DNA from: Actinoalloteichus hoggarensis
GTDB lineage: Bacteria; Actinomycetota; Actinomycetes; Mycobacteriales; Pseudonocardiaceae
Length of the DNA: 64,000 nt
Direction of reading: 5' to 3'
Assembly: GCF_002234535.1 (NCBI RefSeq)
Contig: NZ_CP022521.1
Coordinates: forward strand, 5,750,001-5,814,000
Shown: positions 8,827 to 16,759 of the stretch, one piece after another
How positions within the stretch are numbered: the stretch's first letter is position 1
Layout of the letters: each line of letters starts with the position of its first letter
Translations under genes and position numbers: made by a program
Notes under the pieces: model-generated
Seen by the model: only the letters and a program-made list of their open reading frames with translations
Databases searched by the model: none
Told to the model about the DNA's origin: nothing

Positions 8827-9729
8827 ATGAGGGTGCGGAGAACGACGATCGCGGCAATGATGCTGGGGCTGGTGACAGTCGCAGGCGCGTGTGGCTCTAA
8901 CGGCGAGGATTACGCACCGGAGACCGACAACACCGGCACAGGGGGTGCCGAGCCGACGACCGGGCCGGAGACGGAGACGAACGGCTCGGCGACCAGCACC
9001 AGTCCCGGCGAGGTGTCGCCCGGCCAGCTCTTCAGCTCGATGACCGACAGCGCGCGGCAGAAGGAGACCGCGCACTTCACGATCTCCTCCTCCGAAGACG
9101 CCTTCGGCTCCGGCGAGGGGCAGCTCCGATACACCGATCAGGGCGCCGACCTGGCGATGACGGTGGAGTTGGAGATCGACGAGGAGACGGGGAATCAGCG
9201 CATCGAGCTGGTCGCCCTCGACGAGATCGTGTACCTCAACCTCGGCGACGCCACGCCCATCGACAAGCCGTGGGTGCGCATCGACCCGTCCCAGCATCAG
9301 GAGGACGGGGTCAATCAGGCCTTCGCCCTGGTCGCCCAGCAGCTGGTCGACTCGGCCGACCCGACGCAGCAGCTCAATCAGCAGGCCGACGCCGCGCAGA
9401 TCACCGACTCGGGCGATGAGGAGGTCGACGGGGTCGAGACGACTCGATACGACCTCGAACTCGACATCGAGATGCTCGCGCAGAACGCGGAGGACGAGCT
9501 GGAGCGGCAGCGGCTTCAGACGGCAGTGGACAACGGCATGACCACGATCGACTACCAGGTCTGGGTCAACAAGTCCGACAACGTGCCGGTGCGCTTCGTG
9601 ATCAACCAGCCGGGCATCACGGGCAACTTCGAGTCCGCCGTCATCACCGTGGACTACACGCAGTGGGGCGAGGACGTCCAGATCGAGGAGCCGCCCGAGG
9701 ACGAGGTGGGCGAGCTTCCGGAGGGCTGA
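8827..9729 (+). CDS. Secreted lipoprotein A (LppX/LolA-like fold suspected)
   Basis: 300-residue lipoprotein with a basic n-region, a hydrophobic core and lipobox VAGAC. About 45 residues of acidic, Thr/Gly-rich linker follow, then a soluble domain of about 230 residues. The domain contains ENAE-type polar helices, KPWVRIDPSQ, VDGVETTRYDLELDI and TTIDYQVWVNK. These resemble the LppX/LprG superfamily that binds lipids at the cell surface, but the match is weak. The gene at 10162-10977 is a clear paralogue in the opposite orientation. The start could equally be GTG 8833, which has better spacing from GGAGAG. No function can be assigned. Confidence 0.85.
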   Translation: MRVRRTTIAAMMLGLVTVAGACGSNGEDYAPETDNTGTGGAEPTTGPETETNGSATSTSPGEVSPGQLFSSMTDSARQKETAHFTISSSEDAFGSGEGQLRYTDQGADLAMTVELEIDEETGNQRIELVALDEIVYLNLGDATPIDKPWVRIDPSQHQEDGVNQAFALVAQQLVDSADPTQQLNQQADAAQITDSGDEEVDGVETTRYDLELDIEMLAQNAEDELERQRLQTAVDNGMTTIDYQVWVNKSDNVPVRFVINQPGITGNFESAVITVDYTQWGEDVQIEEPPEDEVGELPEG

Positions 9730-9764
9730 TACTCGGCGGCGGATCCGCCGTGTGTGATGGTGAG

Positions 9765-9799
9765 CGGGCGCCTGGGGGCGAGAATCCCCCGGGCGCCCG
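9765..9799 (+). terminator. Strong hairpin after lipoprotein A
   Basis: Arms 9765-9778 and 9786-9799 pair over 14 positions (one U-G pair in RNA) around a 7-base loop, 36 bases past the stop codon at 9727-9729. TTCT follows. It lies between convergent lipoprotein genes and may serve mainly the plus strand. Confidence 0.7.
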
Positions 9800-9840
9800 T
9801 TCTCGTGTGCGGGTGATCTCGACGGTGATGTGACTCGCGG

Positions 9841-9900
9841 GGCCGCGGAGCGGCCGTCGTTCGAATGCGGGGCCGCGGAGCGGCCGTCGTTCGAATGCGG
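9841..9900. repeat. Exact 30-bp tandem duplication
   Basis: Two identical, adjacent 30-base copies (9841-9870 and 9871-9900). Each has an internal GGCCG-CGGAG-CGGCC inverted repeat. They lie in the noncoding space between the convergent lipoprotein genes and read like a recent slip duplication. The following 9901-10161 segment is less GC-rich around 9945-10025 and holds no supported gene. Confidence 0.8.
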
Positions 9901-10161
9901 AGCCGGGGCAGCCACCGAGTCGATTATCGCCGCGCCACCCGTACCGGTTAATCCGTAAACACACGGGAGTCAGAAAGCCGGATTATTCACTCGATAGAGG
10001 AATGCATTCGACCGAAATAGCGATGCGTGCCACGGATGCAACGGCGGCGTGCCGCTCCGCGCGACGAGCGGCCGTTTCCGCGTCCGGCGCGGACGAGTCA
10101 GCACAGGGCCGACCGCTCACGTGGCCGGCGTGTGCCGGGGTCCGCCGCGAAGCCGAGGACG

Positions 10162-10977
10162 TCAGCCGGTGGGAACCCGTTCGGCCACCTGGTGGTCCGG
10201 CGGAGCCAGCACCTCGTGGGCCTCGCCCCACAGGCTGAAGTCGGTCTCGGTGCGCACGACGCCCGCCTCGGGCATGTCGAACTCGACGATCTGCCTGCGT
10301 GGCAGGTCGTCGGCATCGAGCCAGACGGTCGCCTCGATGGTGGTCACGCCCGCCGACAGCAAAGCCTCCTGCGCGGCGACGACGGACTCGTCGGCGCCCG
10401 CGTCGATCGCCTGCGCCACGTCGACGCCGAGTTCGTAACGCCGCGCCGCGACGCCGTCGACCTCGTCCGGCTCGGAGGAGACGATCTCCGCCGTGGCGGG
10501 GAGGGAGTCGGCCAGCGACGCCGACCGGGCGGCCTGCTGGTGGAGACCGGCGAGCTGCTGGGCGACGGGGTCGGACCCGTACGGGTCGGTCCGCACCCAG
10601 GGCCGCGCGCCGTCCTCCTGTTGATCCTGCGGGACCTCGACGTACAGGTAGCCGCCCGCGACGATGAACCGCGTCTCGCCGCCCTGCGTGGTGAAGACGC
10701 AGTCGAAGTCGTGCTCCACGGCGGCCGTCGGATCGTCGACCGGCGCGCCTGCGTCGGAATCGGACACGGTGGTCAGACATCGACCGCTGTTGGCGGCCTG
10801 CTCCCCGGTCGCGAAGGTGAACTCGAGTCGGGTCGTGCCCGCTTCGGCCATGGCCTCGCGGGCGGCCGAGGCCAGCGACCGGGTGTCCTCGTGAACGGCC
10901 GGCTCGGCGTCGCCGCAGGCGGTGAGGGTTCCCGCGAGTGCCGCCAACGACAGGATCGCCATACCGCGTCGTCTCAC
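10162..10977 (-). CDS. Secreted lipoprotein B, paralogue of lipoprotein A
   Basis: 271-residue lipoprotein. The Arg-rich n-region VRRRGMAILS, hydrophobic core and lipobox LTAC define a lipoprotein signal. The mature domain aligns with lipoprotein A by eye: RPWVRTDPYG against KPWVRIDP, VDGVAARRYELGVD against VDGVETTRYDLELD, TTIEATVWLDADDLP against TTIDYQVWVNKSDNVP, and a shared FSLWGE/YTQWGE strand near the end. It lacks the long acidic linker. The start at GTG 10977 is chosen for spacing from GAGGGA; GTG 10980 is also possible. Gene duplication followed by inversion is the simplest origin. Confidence 0.85.
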   Translation of the reverse strand: MRRRGMAILSLAALAGTLTACGDAEPAVHEDTRSLASAAREAMAEAGTTRLEFTFATGEQAANSGRCLTTVSDSDAGAPVDDPTAAVEHDFDCVFTTQGGETRFIVAGGYLYVEVPQDQQEDGARPWVRTDPYGSDPVAQQLAGLHQQAARSASLADSLPATAEIVSSEPDEVDGVAARRYELGVDVAQAIDAGADESVVAAQEALLSAGVTTIEATVWLDADDLPRRQIVEFDMPEAGVVRTETDFSLWGEAHEVLAPPDHQVAERVPTG

Positions 10978-11085
10978 CACAGTTCCCTCTCCGACCGCGT
11001 GCCGTTCTCCGAACGGCGATGTCGCGGGTGAGCCTAGACCAGCGGGCACGCCGTTCGGGTCGGTTCGCGCGGGTCCCGCGGAGAG

Positions 11086-11116
11086 GGCGCGGGCGCTGTT
11101 CGGACAGGCCCGCGCC
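11086..11116 (-). terminator. Hairpin with TCGG loop after the P5C dehydrogenase gene
   Basis: GGCGCGGGC and GCCCGCGCC arms, extended by CTGT/ACAG, give about 13 base pairs with one bulged base and a four-base loop. It sits 12 bases past the stop of the minus-strand dehydrogenase gene and before the lipoprotein B promoter. Confidence 0.7.
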
Positions 11117-11128
11117 GCCGCTCGACGA

Positions 11129-12757
11129 TCAGTCCATGTGGGGGTAGCGGTGGTCGACGGGAGCCACGAAGGTCTCCTTGATCGACCGGGGGCTGGTCCA
11201 CCGGAGCAGGTTGAACATCGAGCCCGCCTTGTCGTTGGTGCCGGAGGCCCGCGACCCGCCGAAGGGCTGCTGGCCGACGATGGAGCCGGTCGGCCGGTCG
11301 TTGACGTAGAAGTTGCCCGCGGCGAAGCGCAGGGCCCGGTGTGCCTCCTCGATCGCGGCGCGGTCGGTCGCGAAGACGGCGCCGGTGAGGGCGTACGGAC
11401 TGCCGGAGTCGACCTGCGTCAGCACCTGCGAGTAGTCGGCGTCCTCGTAGACGTACACGGCGAGGATGGGACCGAAGTACTCGGTGTGGAAGACCTCGTC
11501 GCCGGCGTCGGTGCCGACGAGGACCGTGGGCTCGACGAAGTAACCGGTGGTGTCGTCGTAGCCGCCGCCCGCCAGGATCTCCAGTGACGGAGTGGCCGCG
11601 GCGCGGTCGAGGGCGGCCTTGTGCTTCGCGAAGGCACGGCCGTCGATGACGGCGCCGCCGAAGTGGCTGAAGTCGGTGACGTCGCCGTAGGAGATGGTCT
11701 TGGTGACGTCCGCGAGCTGCTCGCGGAGGCCGCCCTCCCAGAGGGACCGGGGCAGGTAGGCGCGCGAGGCGGCCGAGCACTTCTGGCCCTGGTACTCGAA
11801 TGCCGCGCGGACGAGGGCCGTGACGATGGGGGCGGGGTCGGCCGAAGGGTGGACGACGACGAAATCCTTGCCGCCGGTCTCGCCGACGATCCTCGGGTAG
11901 CCGCGGTACCGGTCGAGGTTCTCGCCGATCGTGCGCCACAGGAGCTTGAAGGTGGCGGTGGAGCCGGTGAAGTGCAGTCCGGCGAAGTCGGGGTCGGTGA
12001 GGGCGACCTCGCTGACGGCCTTGCCGTGCCCGGTCACCATGTTGATCACACCGGGCGGGAGGCCCGCCGCCTCGAACGCCTGCATGGTGAAGTGGGCGGC
12101 CAGCTGCTGCGTCGGCGTCGGCTTCCACACCACGGTGTTGCCCATCAGCGCGGGCGCGGTGGGCAGGTTGCCCGCGATCGCGGTGAAGTTGAAGGGCGTG
12201 ATGGCGGTGACGAACCCGTCGAGCGGCCGGTACTCCATCCGGTTCCAGACGCCGGGCACGGAGGCGGGCTGCTCGGCGATGATCCGGCGGGCGTAGTCGA
12301 CGTTGAACCGCAGGAAGTCGATCAGTTCGCAGGCGGCGTCGATCTCGGACTGCTGGGCGGACTTGGACTGGCCGAGGATGGTGGCGGCGTTGATGGTGTC
12401 GCGCCACGGCCCGGCGATCAGGTCGGCGGCCCGGAGCAGGACGGCGGCGCGCTCGTCGAACGGCAGGGCGGCCCAGTCGGCGGCGGCGTCCTTGGCGGCG
12501 CGCACGGCGGCGGTGACGTCCTCGGTGGTGGCGTCGGCGCTCACGCCGAGCACGTGGGCGTGGTCGTGCGGCTGGACGACGTCGAATCGCGTGCCGCCCG
12601 CCATGACCCGCTCGCCGCCGATGGTCTGCGTGAGGTCGTGGGTGGTGCCCTCCAGCTCGGCGATCCGGCCCTGCAGCGACGCGCGCTCGGCGGAGCCGGG
12701 GGCATAGGAGCGCACCGGCTCGTTGCGCGGGGCGGGCGGGGTCGTGACGGCGTCCAT
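11129..12757 (-). CDS. pruA: L-glutamate gamma-semialdehyde (P5C) dehydrogenase
   Basis: 542-residue NAD-dependent aldehyde dehydrogenase completing proline catabolism to glutamate. ALDH motifs are present: ITPFNFTAIAGNLP, VWKPTPTQ, HFTGSTATF, the general-base Glu293 in GETGGKDF and the nucleophile Cys327 in GQKCSAASR. Near the C-terminus SGSPYALTGAVFA and VNDRPTGSIVGQQPFGGSRASG are typical of the PruA/RocA branch rather than generic ALDHs. AAGGAGG lies 10 bases before the ATG. No proline dehydrogenase gene is adjacent, so the pathway partner must be elsewhere. Confidence 0.95.
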   Translation of the reverse strand: MDAVTTPPAPRNEPVRSYAPGSAERASLQGRIAELEGTTHDLTQTIGGERVMAGGTRFDVVQPHDHAHVLGVSADATTEDVTAAVRAAKDAAADWAALPFDERAAVLLRAADLIAGPWRDTINAATILGQSKSAQQSEIDAACELIDFLRFNVDYARRIIAEQPASVPGVWNRMEYRPLDGFVTAITPFNFTAIAGNLPTAPALMGNTVVWKPTPTQQLAAHFTMQAFEAAGLPPGVINMVTGHGKAVSEVALTDPDFAGLHFTGSTATFKLLWRTIGENLDRYRGYPRIVGETGGKDFVVVHPSADPAPIVTALVRAAFEYQGQKCSAASRAYLPRSLWEGGLREQLADVTKTISYGDVTDFSHFGGAVIDGRAFAKHKAALDRAAATPSLEILAGGGYDDTTGYFVEPTVLVGTDAGDEVFHTEYFGPILAVYVYEDADYSQVLTQVDSGSPYALTGAVFATDRAAIEEAHRALRFAAGNFYVNDRPTGSIVGQQPFGGSRASGTNDKAGSMFNLLRWTSPRSIKETFVAPVDHRYPHMD

Positions 12758-13087
12758 GAGTGGGTCGCCTCCTTGGCGTCGGTGCGGCGTCGTACGCGGT
12801 CATCGCGACGGACCCCTGGTGAGGACCGTCGCGAACAGCACCATCCTGACACGAGCGACGGGTGGCCGACCTCGGCGGCGACCCGCCGGGCGGCTGGTCC
12901 GGGGCGCCTTCGGCCGAATCGAGTGGCGTCCGTCACGATGCGGCGGTGCCCGGGGGGGGACACCGTCGGCTGAGGTGCGGCGTCCGCCGCGGCGGACGGG
13001 CGGCGCGATCCGAGGGGCTGAGCGAGCCTCGGGAGGCGCGCGGCGTCCCGGGGGACACGGTCCCGGCGGGCCGTGCCCCGTCGCGGA
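12758..13087. other. Intergenic region upstream of the P5C dehydrogenase gene
   Basis: 330 bases carrying the presumed promoter of the dehydrogenase gene and the end of the DUF6912 transcript. A hairpin at 13051-13079 (GGGG-A-CACGG against CCGTG-CCCC) lies 9 bases past the DUF6912 stop and could be its terminator. No gene seen. Confidence 0.45.
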
Positions 13088-13591
13088 TCACATGAGGTCG
13101 AGCAGGAACGGCACCTCTTGGACCGCATACCAGGCGAGTTCGTGGTCCTCGGCTTCGCCGAGGGCGAACTCGGCGTCGGCGTCGCCCAGGTCGGCGGCGT
13201 CGATCACCTCGGCGGCGGCACGCACGGCGTCCTCCGCGTCGGGGTCGTCGACGTGCACGGCGGCGATGGCACGCAGCGGCACCGGACCGGCGAGCCGCAC
13301 GACGGCGGCGTCCAGGTCGGGCCGCAGCGTCACCTCCGGCATGTCGGCGGCGACGACGACTCGACGGGCCGGGGTCTTGGGGTCGTCGGCCAGTTCGGCG
13401 GCGATCAGCCGCAGGGAGCCCCTGGTGGCCTCCATCAGCGCCGCGTACTCCAGTTCCTCGGTGCTGCCCGTCGCGTACGACTCCCGCAGCATGGGGGTCA
13501 ACGCGAACGCGGTGCCGCTCACCGGCACGAGTTCGTCGTCCGCCACCAGTCCGCGCAGCATCGCCACGGTCGCGGGAACGTAGATCCGCAT
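13088..13591 (-). CDS. Conserved actinobacterial protein, DUF6912 family
   Basis: 167-residue cytoplasmic protein beginning MRIYVPATVAMLRGL, with TPMLRESYATGSTEELEYAA, RRVVVAADMPEV, an acidic repeat-like stretch VDDPDAEDAVRAAAEVID and an AEDHELAWYAVQEVPFL end. These fit the DUF6912 family of uncharacterised actinobacterial proteins. The ATG shares one base with the stop of the upstream acyltransferase gene (TGATG), so the two are cotranscribed. No catalytic motif is visible and the function is unknown. Confidence 0.8.
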   Translation of the reverse strand: MRIYVPATVAMLRGLVADDELVPVSGTAFALTPMLRESYATGSTEELEYAALMEATRGSLRLIAAELADDPKTPARRVVVAADMPEVTLRPDLDAAVVRLAGPVPLRAIAAVHVDDPDAEDAVRAAAEVIDAADLGDADAEFALGEAEDHELAWYAVQEVPFLLDLM

Positions 13592-15102
13592 CACACCGTC
13601 CCCAACAGCTCGTCAAGGGATTCGTCGATCATCCCTGCCAACACGTCCACGTCGAACATCGCATTCCGATCTCCGTTGAGCCCGAAGTACACGCCGCCGT
13701 CGTACGAGCCGACCCCGATCGACAGGGCCTGGTGCTTGGCCAGCGGCACCACCGGGAACATCTCCACCATCTTCGTCCCTGCCGCATACAACGGCACCTG
13801 TGGTCCCGGCACGTTGGTGACGACGACGTTGAACAGTCTGCGGGAGAACGAGTTCGCGGCCCGCGCGCCGAGGGCGTGCAGCGTGGGCGGGGCGAATCCC
13901 GACAGGCGGACGAGCGCGCCGGCGGCCACCGACTGCCCGGACTCCTGATGGGCCCGCATGGCATGACCGACGTGGTGCAGCCGGAGGGTGGCGCTGGCCT
14001 CGCCCACCGGGAGTTCCACGAGGTAGGCCGAGACCTTGCCGCCCGCGACCGGCCCGGCGACGTCCTCGGCGGCCGGTTCCGTGCCAGGGGCGGCCTCCCG
14101 CGCGGCGGCGTCGTCGGGGTTCGTCTCCGGGTCTCGCACCGACACCGGGACCATCGCCCTGATGGTGCTGGACGCGGTGACGACCTCGCCTCGGGAGAGC
14201 AGCCAGTTGCGCAGTGCTCCGGCGATGACGGCGAGGATGACGTCGTTGACCGTGCCACCGTGCGCCCGACGAATCCTGCGGTAGTCGGCGAGGCGTGTCC
14301 TGGTGACGGCGTAACGGCGCTGGATGCTGATGCTGACGTTGAGCGGGCCCTGCGCGGTCGGACGCGCGGCGGTGCGGACCGCCGAGGCGAGGCCGCCGAA
14401 CGCCTGGGTGACGTCGCGCAGGGTGGCGGCCACGTCCATCGCGGCGACCCGCACGTTCTCGACGATCTCTCCGGGCCTGCGGACCGCCTCGGTGGCGGCG
14501 TCCAGAACGAGCTGCACGGGGCCCGGTTCGGGTTCCGGCATCCACAGCTCATCGCCGATGCGGGGCACCGTGGGGGCGTCGTCGAGGATGACCTGCCCGA
14601 TGTCGAAGCCCGCGATGCCGTCGACCATCGCGTTATGGGTCTTGGTGATCAGGGCGACGCGATCGCCGCTCAGGCCTTCGACGACGTAGGCCTCCCACAG
14701 CGGGCGGGAGTGGTCGAGCGGCCGGGACATCAGTCGGGCGACGAGGTCGGCGAGCTGTTCGTCGCTGCCAGGCCTGGGCAGCGCGGATCGGCGCAGGTGA
14801 TAGTCGAGGTCGAAGTCCGGGTCGTCGACCCACACGGGCCGCGCCAGCCTGCCGGGCACCTGGACGACCTTCTGGCGGTAGCGAGGGGCCAGCGGCAGGC
14901 GCTGCTCGATGAGCGCGGCGATCCGACCGTATTCCAGTCCGCCGCCGGCCCGGCCGTCGGCGCCGCGCCCACCGCCCGAGGCGGCACGTCGCCGCGCGCC
15001 GCGAGACTGCTGGAAGAGCAGGACCGTGCCGACGTGCATCGGAGTCGTCGGATCCTCCAGGTAGAGGAAGGACGCATCCAGGGCGGAGAGTCGGTCCGGC
15101 AT
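13591..15102 (-). CDS. WS/DGAT-family acyltransferase with altered active-site motif
   Basis: 503-residue member of the wax ester synthase/diacylglycerol acyltransferase family (Tgs-like). The N-terminus MPDRLSALDASFLYLEDPTTPMH and the later PVSVRDP, NVVVTNVPGPQVPLYAAG and LSIGVGSYDGGVYFGLNGD blocks are characteristic. The catalytic HHxxxDG motif reads HNAMVDG here (156-162), so the second His, the general base in this superfamily, is Asn157. A Gly/Arg-rich insert of about 25 residues (about 31-55) interrupts the N-terminal domain. The ATG at 15102 gives the standard family start; CAGGAT lies 6 bases before it. It is cotranscribed with the DUF6912 gene. Activity is uncertain. Confidence 0.9.
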   Translation of the reverse strand: MPDRLSALDASFLYLEDPTTPMHVGTVLLFQQSRGARRRAASGGGRGADGRAGGGLEYGRIAALIEQRLPLAPRYRQKVVQVPGRLARPVWVDDPDFDLDYHLRRSALPRPGSDEQLADLVARLMSRPLDHSRPLWEAYVVEGLSGDRVALITKTHNAMVDGIAGFDIGQVILDDAPTVPRIGDELWMPEPEPGPVQLVLDAATEAVRRPGEIVENVRVAAMDVAATLRDVTQAFGGLASAVRTAARPTAQGPLNVSISIQRRYAVTRTRLADYRRIRRAHGGTVNDVILAVIAGALRNWLLSRGEVVTASSTIRAMVPVSVRDPETNPDDAAAREAAPGTEPAAEDVAGPVAGGKVSAYLVELPVGEASATLRLHHVGHAMRAHQESGQSVAAGALVRLSGFAPPTLHALGARAANSFSRRLFNVVVTNVPGPQVPLYAAGTKMVEMFPVVPLAKHQALSIGVGSYDGGVYFGLNGDRNAMFDVDVLAGMIDESLDELLGTV

Positions 15103-15145
15103 GGACGAATCCTGACACATCCATGGGCGTGCGATCCTGCTCGTC
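15103..15145. promoter_or_regulatory. 43-base divergent promoter region
   Basis: Only 43 bases separate the two divergent start codons. CAGGAT (minus strand, 6 bases before the acyltransferase ATG) and GATCCT (plus strand, 7 bases before the methyltransferase GTG) match two of the three conserved positions of a TANNNT -10. No Shine-Dalgarno is seen on either side, so both transcripts could be leaderless and their promoters would overlap. Confidence 0.35.
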
Positions 15146-15937
15146 GTGTCTGACGATGTCTCCCCGAAGGACCGGTTCGTCACGGTCTACGGTCGAAAGC
15201 CGGTGCTCGAAGCGCTCCAAGACCCTGCCTTGGCGGTGGACAAGGTGATTCTCGCCGACAACGCCGTCGGCGCGGTGGCGCGGGAGATCCTCCAGGCGGC
15301 CCGACTGCGCGCCGTTCCGGTGCAGCGGGCCACCGCGCAGCGAGTGAAGGTCCTGGCGGGCAACGGCCGCCACGATCAAGGGGTGCTGGCCGACGTGGTC
15401 GCACCGCGCATGCGCACCCTGTCGGCGGCTCTGGCCGCCGGCCGCGACGTGCCCGAGACGGTGTTGCTGCTCGACGGGGTCACCACCCCCGCCAACGTCG
15501 GGATGATCCTGCGCACGGCGACGGCGGCGGGCATCGGCGGGGTGGTGGTGCCTCGTCGAGGGGTGGCCACGATCGATCCGCTGGTGGTGAAGGCCTCGGC
15601 GGGGGTGGCGTTCCGGGCGCCGATCCTGCGGACGGCGACGGCGGGAGCCGCGGCCGAGGGGTTGATCGAGGCCGGATTCGGGCTGTACGCGATGGCGGCG
15701 GACGGCGAGTCGACGCTCTTCGAGGTGGAGCTGCCGCGCCGGGTCGCGTTCGTGCTGGGCGGCGAGACTCACGGCGTCTCCCCCGAGGTGGCGGAGCTGG
15801 TGATGGGTCGGGTCGCGATCCCGCTGGCGGGCGGGGTGGAGTCGTTGAACGTCGCGAGCGCGGCAGCGGTGCTGAGCTTCGAGTTGGCCCGGCGGCGACA
15901 GGCCTCGCGTCAGCACCGGGCCGGTGGTGGCGGGTGA
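15146..15937 (+). CDS. SpoU/TrmH-family RNA 2'-O-methyltransferase
   Basis: 263-residue SPOUT methyltransferase acting on rRNA or tRNA with S-adenosylmethionine. An N-terminal substrate-binding domain (VYGRKPVLEAL) is followed by the knotted catalytic domain with motif 1 NVGMILRTATAAG, motif 2 LGGETHGVSPEV and motif 3 IPLAGGVESLNVASAAAV. The overall plan resembles RlmB, but the exact target nucleotide cannot be told. It starts at GTG 15146 and ends in a Gly/Arg tail. Monocistronic and divergent from the WS/DGAT gene. The following 15938-16212 holds no supported gene. Confidence 0.9.
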   Translation: MSDDVSPKDRFVTVYGRKPVLEALQDPALAVDKVILADNAVGAVAREILQAARLRAVPVQRATAQRVKVLAGNGRHDQGVLADVVAPRMRTLSAALAAGRDVPETVLLLDGVTTPANVGMILRTATAAGIGGVVVPRRGVATIDPLVVKASAGVAFRAPILRTATAGAAAEGLIEAGFGLYAMAADGESTLFEVELPRRVAFVLGGETHGVSPEVAELVMGRVAIPLAGGVESLNVASAAAVLSFELARRRQASRQHRAGGGG

Positions 15938-16212
15938 CGGTGCGCAGGCGGCGGCTCGGCGCCGAGACGCCGTCCGGCATGCTCGGCCGGATCGTCTTCC
16001 GGATGAGCGGGGCCGCGCCGACCGCTCGGCGGCGGCCCGTCGTCCCGGCTCGACGGTCGTGGTCGACGGTGGAAGCAGCCAGGTCGACCTCGGGTGCCGA
16101 ATCGGGTCTGTTCGGGTCGGCCGAGTGAGGAGCGCGCGTCGTCGGGTCGATCCTCGAGGGCCTGTCCCGCCGATTCGTCGGCCGCTTTCGTGCCGCGTCG
16201 GCGTGATGCGGC

Positions 16213-16638
16213 CTAGCCCGGCCGCGACGCCGGGAACTCGCGGTCGAACAGGATGCCCAGCTCGGCGACGGTGGCCGGGACGGTCTGGTGGTGGATGCCG
16301 ACCATGCCCGCGAGGACGGCGCCCGTGACGTTGCCACGCAGGTCGTCCACGAAGACGCACTCGACCGTGGACAGCCCGAGCCGTTCGGCGGTGAGTCGGT
16401 AGATCTGCGGGTCGGGCTTGCTCAGTCCTACCTCGCCGGAGATGACCACCGCGTCGAACAGTTCGTCGAGCCCGTCGTCGGCGCGGCGGCCCTCCGCGTT
16501 GGACAGCAGCGCGGTGCGCAGGCCGGCGGCGCGGGCCGATCGGACGACGGCCACCAGGGGCGGTTCGACATGCGCGGGAGCCCCGTCGCTGTCGGTGAGC
16601 ACGCCGAAGAAGTCGAGCACCAGTCCGGAGAGCGTCAC
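16213..16638 (-). CDS. HAD-superfamily protein with incomplete motif I
   Basis: 141-residue HAD-like protein, shorter than usual and without a separate cap domain. Motif I is LDFFGVLTD, where the second catalytic Asp of DxD is Phe. Motif II is LLSNAEG, motif III Lys is in VGLSKPDPQIY and motif IV is FVDDLRGNV. With the acid/base Asp missing, phosphatase activity may be weak or absent. Close relatives in actinobacteria also have hydrophobic or Gly residues here, so this may be normal for the subgroup. It starts at GTG 16638 with TAGACT 6 bases upstream, so it is probably leaderless. Substrate unknown. Confidence 0.8.
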   Translation of the reverse strand: MTLSGLVLDFFGVLTDSDGAPAHVEPPLVAVVRSARAAGLRTALLSNAEGRRADDGLDELFDAVVISGEVGLSKPDPQIYRLTAERLGLSTVECVFVDDLRGNVTGAVLAGMVGIHHQTVPATVAELGILFDREFPASRPG

Positions 16639-16644
16639 ACCGCC

Positions 16645-16650
16645 AGTCTA
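16645..16650 (-). promoter_or_regulatory. -10 element of the leaderless HAD gene
   Basis: TAGACT on the minus strand, separated by 6 bases from the GTG start at 16638-16636. Matches TANNNT; no ribosome binding site is present. Confidence 0.5.
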
Positions 16651-16759
16651 GGAACACGCCCGAGCGACACCTTCGAGTGACTTCGACCCGCGAATGTACG
16701 GATTCACCGCCCACCTCGCTCTTCCTTCGCGAGACATCGTTTCGCTGGAAGGAGTCGCG

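Noticed and set aside
9841-9900. Possible tRNA fragment because of GTTCGAATGC
   Set aside because: The T-loop-like string occurs without an acceptor stem or D-arm around it; it belongs to a 30-bp tandem duplication.
10002-10238. Small plus-strand frame starting MHSTEIAMR near the lipoprotein pair
   Set aside because: A GAGGA precedes the ATG, but the frame soon runs antisense into the well-supported lipoprotein B and shows no motif.
15934-16128. 64-residue frame overlapping the end of the SpoU methyltransferase gene
   Set aside because: Starts at an overlapping GTG, but the Arg/Ala-rich sequence has no recognisable feature and no ribosome binding site.
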